Assembly (NCBI GenBank): GCA_903930505.1
Contig: CAIYYQ010000180.1
Location: forward strand, 1-10,996
Direction of reading: 5' to 3'
Origin: Methanobacteriota archaeon
Lineage (GTDB): Archaea > Thermoplasmatota > E2 > DHVEG-1
Length of the DNA stretch: 10,996 nt
Each line of letters opens with the position of its first letter. Positions within the stretch are counted from its first letter, which is position 1. The notes beneath the pieces were generated by a model that saw only the letters and a program-made list of their open reading frames with translations, was not told the origin of the DNA and ran no database searches. The position numbers and the translations under genes were made by a program. Shown here in pieces: positions 6,901 to 10,996 of this stretch.

Positions 6901-7273
6901 AGCACTCACTAATTGGCGTCCGCACCCAGCTACCAGTCTGATTTGTTTCCTTGAAAATACCTACATGACCATGATGGAAATCGGTTATCGTTACGAGTTT
7001 ACCATTTCCATAATAATCGTCTCGCAAGGCACATTGGTAGGTATTGCTGATTTCATTGTCAAAATACCCTGTACTAATCTGTGTCCAATAATTTGGTATT
7101 TCGTTATAGTAATCATGTGGGAATAGACGATCCTCTTTTATCTGGTTTGCCTCATCAATATTCAAATCTATTTTTTTCTGTACATCACCACAAATATTTG
7201 GAAGGAACGCCGCTCCCACTAACAATACTATTAGAACACCTGCAAGGCTTTTTTTTGATAAAATGTTTATCAT
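3938..7273 (-). CDS. Exported multidomain protein: FG-GAP repeats, Ig-like, C39-like domain, PepSY-like tail
   Basis: The 1111-residue protein has a signal peptide (basic residues, hydrophobic core at about 9-28). Residues about 60-540 contain FG-GAP/VCBS-like beta-propeller repeats with acidic, Ca-binding-type loops (NTDTDSYPEI near 142, DADGDENMDLVV near 308, DWNSDGYDDIVV near 439). An Ig-like domain opening DTTPPQLFDV covers about 542-640. Residues about 645-857 look like a C39-like papain-fold domain: C663 in EMCGPAVAQM and D813 in VNDPYPP, but N785 in SNWMAVRGF where a catalytic His is usual. A Pro-rich linker (about 965-1010) leads to a PepSY-like tail (about 1020-1111). Many N-x-S/T sites fit a glycosylated surface protein. 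GGGGAGG precedes the ATG. It is probably secreted or wall-bound, binding or processing peptides or polymers; activity is uncertain because of the missing His. Confidence 0.85.
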   Translation of the reverse strand: MINILSKKSLAGVLIVLLVGAAFLPNICGDVQKKIDLNIDEANQIKEDRLFPHDYYNEIPNYWTQISTGYFDNEISNTYQCALRDDYYGNGKLVTITDFHHGHVGIFKETNQTGSWVRTPISECFDPENTTGIPVKGIFSINTDTDSYPEIITASDETRFFLMNASQKRWTGPIFIDLNDQTKPIIQILVWGQWGDQITGQGPVLKPIQIDPHFRKSTNLLPDIMLNILPPFFGRLIVLEQPPQGFKSINYTFDGQGNPGVYPYEEEPFYVKHLYEFHPGSGLISELIWNSSEVVGANGVYLSGIPYDADGDENMDLVVAGTYFHNDTFNVIQSRISVYKRLPSLEYTYLFEEVFTQNFTNSHFWGIGGYLDCDGVSSNGKESIALEFTNNDTTSQRTRPTGFTVLKKTGELFSLDFIEIPENIEYPYINVYSHMGIYDWNSDGYDDIVVWTNEALSPVLYGDLNLWLNTGNFSGHSFRYDEKHCFTLLDNHAIFWGVSQIQMDDDPVPEISICSAVREHYWEPLQGGKYAYGMDVFDYIHDTTPPQLFDVHDFPDPQQAGGFVNISCYVTDNVQVNTVKVNIDGPNGFTPLNVSMNRGDNNLYFDNRTYTIPGTYTYSIWAIDTIGNQNRSVVSNFIIGFFKNLNNFPMYSANATLGYHEMCGPAVAQMTLNYMWWNSSNSSTPPMTFDNQTWLYTMGHANNTDTNTTFLDTQGLWKLLQTYLPLPYTTYGYNFAKNNNINQTYMLRQICTWINYTIGTYGGHKPGHPLNVPAIVPTYGNYSNWMAVRGFHSDLPAYPLPSNLTVYGFWVNDPYPPSLGGMGENSYKTIDQWNTQYYLPLVSNDTYNGKYVAICEPPEDKKDVKLTLAASPARFTAQQKQLIKLTQAEATPLPELLIDQSNQWIIQAAIAGVNEQLLPYDSDFATVFRQTTPGQPLFVKNLNGGNDYYIVPFNKLLKKPIDMLPEVVDEPQIIIGTLPEPVEQPLTLPVHRAPEPIATPPLPIPEIDDVEAIPLQRQSTTVVVLIDANDGSFKEASWTQEPVKYLPISKDEAQKLVLQTLKTSDRNSNAYTIQPELVYRGSSPYYPDWRISVKDHGVVFYVNQEGQVSTS

Positions 7274-7330
7274 TTCAATTCGCCTCCCCTTTTAATAGAG
7301 TAAGGACTATATGATTAATAACAAGAAGAG

Positions 7331-7342
7331 TTATATATAATT
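7331..7342 (-). promoter_or_regulatory. TATA box of the 1111-aa gene
   Basis: The minus strand reads ATTATATATAAC, 58-69 bases before the ATG at 7273. This predicts a leader of about 35 nt, which contains the strong ribosome binding site GGGGAGG. Confidence 0.55.
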
Positions 7343-7417
7343 ATTTCTGGCATCATATTTATAAAAAAATCTATCTTTATACGCCTCAAAAATGGGTTTC
7401 CAACAGGAGAAAATCCT

Positions 7418-7442
7418 GTCATAGCCACTAGACCACTGGCCC
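7418..7442 (-). pseudogene. tRNA-Val 5'-half fragment
   Basis: The first 25 nt of the tRNA (acceptor 5' strand and D-arm, GGGCCAGTGG...TATGAC) are repeated with a single base change. The sequence then departs abruptly from the tRNA into a short hairpin (ACAGGA-GAAAA-TCCTGT, 7403-7419). Anticodon arm, T-arm and acceptor 3' strand are missing, so it cannot make a tRNA. Confidence 0.7.
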
Positions 7443-7520
7443 ATGTCTGTTGTTCAGACCCCGCGCATGGGTAACAGGACATCGATTCCTGTCTTAAATG
7501 TTTTTCAGGTCGATCTCATT
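7418..7520. repeat. Second copy of the tRNA/recombinase-2 junction
   Basis: Positions 7418-7469 match 2467-2518 at 50 of 52 bases (tRNA 5' half plus its upstream flank). After a gap of about 54 bases present only in the first copy (2519-2572), 7470-7519 matches about 2573-2621, which encodes the C-terminal end of the second recombinase. Both blocks are in direct orientation, about 4.95 kb apart. Confidence 0.75.
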
Positions 7521-7535
7521 GAAGACTCAGAGGAC
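7470..7535 (-). pseudogene. Remnant of a recombinase-2-like C-terminus
   Basis: The minus strand still encodes IDLKN and, after a one-base shift, KTGIDVLLP, compared with IDLKTFKTGMDVLLP in the relic at 2536-3634. In-frame stops lie just upstream and similarity fades beyond about 7535. The rest up to 7652 holds no gene that I can support. Confidence 0.6.
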
Positions 7536-7652
7536 TTCCTACAGCAACAGATTCATTCTCCATCTGAAACACATCCATGCTCTCCTCAGTCGTGGAAAAT
7601 GTCACAGAAAAGAGAACTTCTTTTTTCCCTGCCGAAAAGCAAACTATTTTTT

Positions 7653-9584
7653 TCAGAAGAATCGCCGCACAATCACTTGATTTCTCGCATGATTTCCATT
7701 ATTGTCATATGCGATAACCGCAAGGGTATGTTTAATTTTGAAAAATGAATGGTTCGTCCAGGTCCAATTAAACGGTTTTTGATAATCCGTATACATAAGA
7801 ACATTATCAATGTAAAAGACAACACGGTTGATTGTGGATGATGCACTGTATGCCTCTGCTTTGATGTCGATGTTTCCAAAAATCAACGGGGATTCAAGAG
7901 GAAAAAGAGAATTGTCTCTAATGTACAAGGCGTTGGTTGGTTTTGTGATTTTTACTGATAACACCTCGCCAGGTGTACCGCTTGCAGTCTCATCGACCAA
8001 ACCGGTTTCGTGATTAAATGCTGCAACGATAACCATGATGTTCTGCGGGGAGATGTCTCCATACCCTTTGGTATTCCCATCCCATTTCATCGAAATGGTT
8101 TTGGTATTATCAACGGAAATACCGCGATTTATCAGATCAAGTGTTCCAAAATGATACGGGGTTCCTGCATCGTTGTTCCATCGGGATATCGGCTCAACGA
8201 TGTATGTTCTCAGCAACCCGTTGTAGGTAACGAAATCATTGTTGGTTATCGTCACATTGATCGTCAGCTCAGCGTTGTTTGTCCAATCGATAGTGACATG
8301 GATATCAATATTTGCGACAGTCCGTGCTTTACAGGTATCGATCGTGTTTAGGTACGGATATGTTGTTGACTGTTCACCGTAGATATGGGTAAAACCTCCA
8401 TCGAAAAAAACATCAGGAGCGAGGGTAAATCCTAGCTCTGTGCATCGTTGTTGCGCCTTCGTATTTTTATCAAACACAAGAGATACGTAATAGAACGAAT
8501 GGTCATGCTCTTTTGAATACATCCCAAATAATTGTCCGGATGTGGTTACACATGGTTCGCACGTGGTGTATGTCCCATATTCTAAGAGAACGGTATGTGG
8601 GTTTTCTGGAAGGGAGACAATCGTTACTATCGCTGTATCATTTCCTTGGTTATCTGCAACATCAATGACGGTTAATGTAACAATATATATTCCTGCTGCA
8701 CTGTAGCTGTATTGAGGATTTTGCGATGAAGAAGTGTTTCCATCTCCGAAATCCCAAAGCCAGGTATACGGGATGATTCCTCCTGTTGTTTCTCCGTGAA
8801 ATTCAATCAGATGATCCACGGTTCTATCGTACGGACCGTAAGCGTCAACGACAATAATGTGAGGGAGTACCTCAAACGAGGTGGTATCAATGAGTTCTCT
8901 TCCAGGAATCGAAGCGTTTGTGGTAACGTTATATACACCGGTTGGTGCATGATAATCAAGTGGGTACCCATACAGGTAATATCCTGTTTCATTGGTTGAG
9001 AGATTTATCGTAATTATTGTTTCTTGTGGGTCTTCAATATGAAGGGTTATTGGGATTGATGGTACGCCGCTGCCGTTGTCTGTTATCCTCCCGGAGATAT
9101 TGACTGTTTCACCGGGATAATACGTTGTTTCATCGGTGAAAACAATAAGATAGTATCCAAAATCAGGACCATAGACGATCGCGGTTGTTGCATCATTTCC
9201 TGTATGGCCTCCGGTATCGGTTACGGTAAGATGGATAGGATAGATTCCTGTCGTATTATAGGTATACATTGGGCTCTGGTCGGTCGATGTGTTACTGTCA
9301 CCGAAATCCCAGTGCCATGTGTACGGTGGTTTCCCGCCAGTGACCATTCCATGGAAAAGAATAGGTTGATGCACCATTCCTTCGTAGGGTCCATCTCCAT
9401 CAGCAGTAACTGTCATTGAAACAACGTCAAACGATGTATTCGAATAGATGATGATTTCCCCGAGTTCACCAAAATCCCCTGCGATAGATAACGCATAGGT
9501 TCCTAAAAATGCACCTGGGTCAAGAGGGTAGCTGAAATTGGTCCATCCGTTTGGCCCAGTGAAATAACAACCTCCGAAAATCAT
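7653..9584 (-). CDS. Exported PKD/Ig protein with a thioredoxin-like CEPC domain
   Basis: Counting from the first ATG (643 residues), the order is: the end of an Ig-like domain (1-55), PKD domain 1 (about 60-138, WHWDFGDSNTS), a macroglobulin-type Ig domain (about 140-240, YYPGETVNISG), PKD domain 2 (about 245-323, WLWDFGDGNTS), a thioredoxin-like domain (about 328-425) with CEPC at 342-345 and a likely cis-Pro at 390 before DVFFDGG, a beta-rich region (about 425-540), and a C-terminal Ig-like domain ending RRFF. Such PKD-thioredoxin proteins recur in Thermoplasmatota; a surface-bound disulfide oxidoreductase or redox role is likely but inferred. The true N-terminus lies upstream (see 9585-9923). 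Gene direction and style match the 1111-residue protein. The C-terminus looks complete. Confidence 0.85.
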   Translation of the reverse strand: MIFGGCYFTGPNGWTNFSYPLDPGAFLGTYALSIAGDFGELGEIIIYSNTSFDVVSMTVTADGDGPYEGMVHQPILFHGMVTGGKPPYTWHWDFGDSNTSTDQSPMYTYNTTGIYPIHLTVTDTGGHTGNDATTAIVYGPDFGYYLIVFTDETTYYPGETVNISGRITDNGSGVPSIPITLHIEDPQETIITINLSTNETGYYLYGYPLDYHAPTGVYNVTTNASIPGRELIDTTSFEVLPHIIVVDAYGPYDRTVDHLIEFHGETTGGIIPYTWLWDFGDGNTSSSQNPQYSYSAAGIYIVTLTVIDVADNQGNDTAIVTIVSLPENPHTVLLEYGTYTTCEPCVTTSGQLFGMYSKEHDHSFYYVSLVFDKNTKAQQRCTELGFTLAPDVFFDGGFTHIYGEQSTTYPYLNTIDTCKARTVANIDIHVTIDWTNNAELTINVTITNNDFVTYNGLLRTYIVEPISRWNNDAGTPYHFGTLDLINRGISVDNTKTISMKWDGNTKGYGDISPQNIMVIVAAFNHETGLVDETASGTPGEVLSVKITKPTNALYIRDNSLFPLESPLIFGNIDIKAEAYSASSTINRVVFYIDNVLMYTDYQKPFNWTWTNHSFFKIKHTLAVIAYDNNGNHARNQVIVRRFF

Positions 9585-9923
9585 TTCTCCCAGGGGATCA
9601 AAGATGGCTGGGCAAAACTGTCCTTGGTATCCGGTTCCGTTCTCAGTTAATCGTACCGATATATGAACATCTTCCCCGGGATAATAGTACTGCTGGTCGA
9701 AAGAGACAAATACTTGATATCCTTCGTTGTCTAATGTTCGAATATCGCTAGTGTTGTTTTGTTGGCTTTTTACACCCTGTAAAGATCCAATAACAATACT
9801 GCTGATAACGATGAAAACAATGATACCGGTAAGTACACCCTCGGGTACCGTATGGTTTTTATTACAATTTTTATTCGTTTCTTTTCCCCCGGTTACAAAA
9901 GCGTTATATGGGAAGTATAATCT
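9585..9923 (-). other. In-frame N-terminal extension with signal segment but no start codon
   Basis: The PKD gene frame stays open upstream of its first ATG to 9923. It encodes a hydrophobic segment VLTGIIVFIVISSIVIG and then an Ig-like strand pattern (YYYPGEDVHISVRLTENGTG) that completes the first domain and parallels a later domain of the same protein. There is no ATG, GTG or TTG in frame. In another frame just upstream, KIVIKTIRYP would make a natural basic signal N-terminus, but it begins at ATA. Either a start mutation plus a one-base shift has damaged the gene, or a rare start codon is used. Confidence 0.7.
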
Positions 9924-9924
9924 T

Positions 9925-9945
9925 TATATATTTATATTTTTCAAT
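9925..9945 (-). promoter_or_regulatory. AT-rich TATA region upstream of the PKD gene
   Basis: The minus strand has two overlapping boxes of the form AAATATATAAATATATAAAG. A start about 25 bases further on would put GGGGG (near 9890) in the leader as a ribosome binding site. This supports translation beginning near 9870-9880 rather than at 9584. The remaining gap to the transposase stop codon (about 9946-10052) holds no gene. Confidence 0.45.
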
Positions 9946-10024
9946 AAACACGGCTTTGGGAGTATTCAATTATTATGGTATGAAAAACAGATATCAAAAC
10001 AATTGTGTAGTTTCCTGAATTATG

Positions 10025-10976
10025 TTTCTCCTGATTTTTAAATAAGGTCATGTCAACACTCTTTTTTCTGCTTTTTCCTTGTCTTGTCAAGGAATGCTTG
10101 ATACGGTGTTCGGAGATGCTCATTCTCCAAGCTGCTATGGGGCCGTTTGAAGTTATAGTAGTATATTGTTTCATCCCAATTAGAGAAGTGTTTTCTGAGC
10201 TGTTTGATGGTTTGTCCAGCTCGTTCTACTTTTCCATTGGATTGAGGATGTTTGACCCTGGCTTTGATATGGTGGATTCCTTGTTGTTTGAGCATCTGTT
10301 GAAATGCATTCATTTTTGGCGTTGGACAGTTGTTTCGTGGAAGGGATGTGAATTGTACTCCATGGTCGGTCATCAGCTGTTTAGGTGTTCCGTAACTATC
10401 GATCGATTCGAGGAGTACTTGGGCTGCGTTTTCTGCGGTTGCATTTGAAAATATTCCATAACCGGTGATGAGCCGGGAGGCATCGTCTTCGAAGAGGATG
10501 ATTTGTTCGTTGTTTTTTTCAAACCAATCGCTATGGGAGAGACTGTTGCTATATTTGCGTTCGTAGCGAATCCATGTTCGTCGTCGTTGTTTATGTGGTT
10601 CGTTTTTCACGATTTTTTCCTCTTTGAGGATCCGATGGATCCGGTTATGACCAATATGAATTCCTTGTTCTGCCAGGATTTTCTCCAAGGTGACCGCGTT
10701 GAGTGGATGTTGTTTTCGAATTCCTAGTACAATTTGTTTTTCAGTTTCTGTAACAGTTTTAGTTTTTCTACCTGGTTTCTTTGGGTAAGGATATTGATGG
10801 GTTGTGTGGAATTGTCGATGTAATTCTCGTGTCCATTGAGGTGTAATATCCATGGTTTTTGCGATTCGGTAGGTTGATCGTTCTCCTTTGTCGACTTGGT
10901 TGATGATCCACCGTATTTTTTGTTTATTCAGCTTCCTCATGGATGCTGAATCGTCTATTTTATTTACTAGGAGAAA
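10025..10976 (-). mobile_element. IS481-like insertion sequence (ends tentative)
   Basis: A full-length DDE transposase fills a region bounded by an 8-bp inverted repeat, TTTCTCCT at 10025-10032 and AGGAGAAA at 10969-10976, giving about 950 bp, a normal size for the family. No target duplication is visible outside these ends, and the outer bases do not match a known terminal consensus, so the real ends may differ or lie beyond the window. Confidence 0.45.
10053..10940 (-). CDS. IS481-like DDE transposase
   Basis: The 295-residue protein has an N-terminal helix-turn-helix (about 21-43, STYRIAKTMDITPQWTREL), a second HTH-like part (about 80-112) and an RNase H-like integrase core with D138 (SHSDWFE), D192 (MTDHGVQF) and E239 (GKVERAGQTIKQL). 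The closing YYNFKRPHSSL...TPYQAF is typical of IS481/IS3-type rve transposases. The spacing between the second Asp and the Glu is 46 residues, about ten more than the classic 35, with the extra residues around PRNNCPTPKM. It appears complete, so the element may still be active. It reads towards the PKD gene. No ribosome binding site is seen before the ATG. Confidence 0.88.
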   Translation of the reverse strand: MRKLNKQKIRWIINQVDKGERSTYRIAKTMDITPQWTRELHRQFHTTHQYPYPKKPGRKTKTVTETEKQIVLGIRKQHPLNAVTLEKILAEQGIHIGHNRIHRILKEEKIVKNEPHKQRRRTWIRYERKYSNSLSHSDWFEKNNEQIILFEDDASRLITGYGIFSNATAENAAQVLLESIDSYGTPKQLMTDHGVQFTSLPRNNCPTPKMNAFQQMLKQQGIHHIKARVKHPQSNGKVERAGQTIKQLRKHFSNWDETIYYYNFKRPHSSLENEHLRTPYQAFLDKTRKKQKKEC

Positions 10977-10996
10977 GTGATTTCGGGAAAAGACAA

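Noticed and set aside
7403..7442. A complete tRNA-Glu or intron-containing tRNA
   Set aside because: After the D-arm, no 7-base anticodon loop, T-arm or acceptor 3' strand can be found, and no splice-type bulge-helix-bulge is evident.
9585..9600. Frameshift at the first ATG of the PKD gene
   Set aside because: Recounting the C-run (four C on the minus strand) shows that the upstream frame runs in phase with the ATG at 9584.
10050..10727. Plus-strand frames opposite the transposase
   Set aside because: The transposase frame has clear HTH and DDE motifs; these frames show no domain pattern.

Overview
The window looks like chromosomal DNA of an archaeon, most likely a euryarchaeote of the Thermoplasmatota type (for example marine benthic group D relatives); this assignment is inference. 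The sequence support is TATA-box promoters, two genes whose start codons sit at the expected transcription start (leaderless), a tRNA gene without an encoded CCA end, an archaeal AbrB-like regulator, and two large exported proteins built from PKD, Ig-like, FG-GAP, thioredoxin and C39-like modules.

Region 1 (about 219-2435) reads as a very small integrated element. It is bounded by a direct repeat of the 3' end of a tRNA-Val gene (219-236 and 2418-2435). Inside are a small multi-pass membrane protein (375-725), a two-gene leftward operon of a 59-residue AbrB-like regulator (1209-1388) and a membrane-anchored protein (802-1191), and a rightward, apparently intact tyrosine recombinase (1489-2415). 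The regulator and the recombinase are divergent and share a near mirror-symmetric control region with three evenly spaced TTAC-N6-GTAA palindromes.

Region 2 (2419-3643) holds the tRNA-Val(UAC) gene and, on its other side, a second, different tyrosine recombinase. That one is broken by a frameshift and also lacks the usual HxxR residues, so it is probably a relic. The tRNA is therefore flanked on both sides by recombinase genes.

Region 3 (3893-7345) is one large leftward gene with promoter, strong ribosome binding site and terminator. It encodes a 1111-residue exported protein: signal peptide, FG-GAP-like repeats, Ig-like domain, C39-like papain-fold domain, Pro-rich linker and PepSY-like tail.

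Region 4 (7403-7535) holds a second, decayed copy of the junction between the tRNA 5' half and the second recombinase, with a 52-bp block at 50/52 identity. This suggests that similar units were added in tandem at this tRNA.

Region 5 (7653-9923) encodes an exported PKD/thioredoxin-like protein whose real N-terminus, including a signal segment, lies upstream of the first ATG in a frame with no visible start codon. Region 6 (about 10025-10976) is an IS481-like insertion sequence with a full-length DDE transposase. Overall the window is an accretion hot spot around a tRNA-Val gene: recombinases and an IS bracket large genes for secreted proteins.
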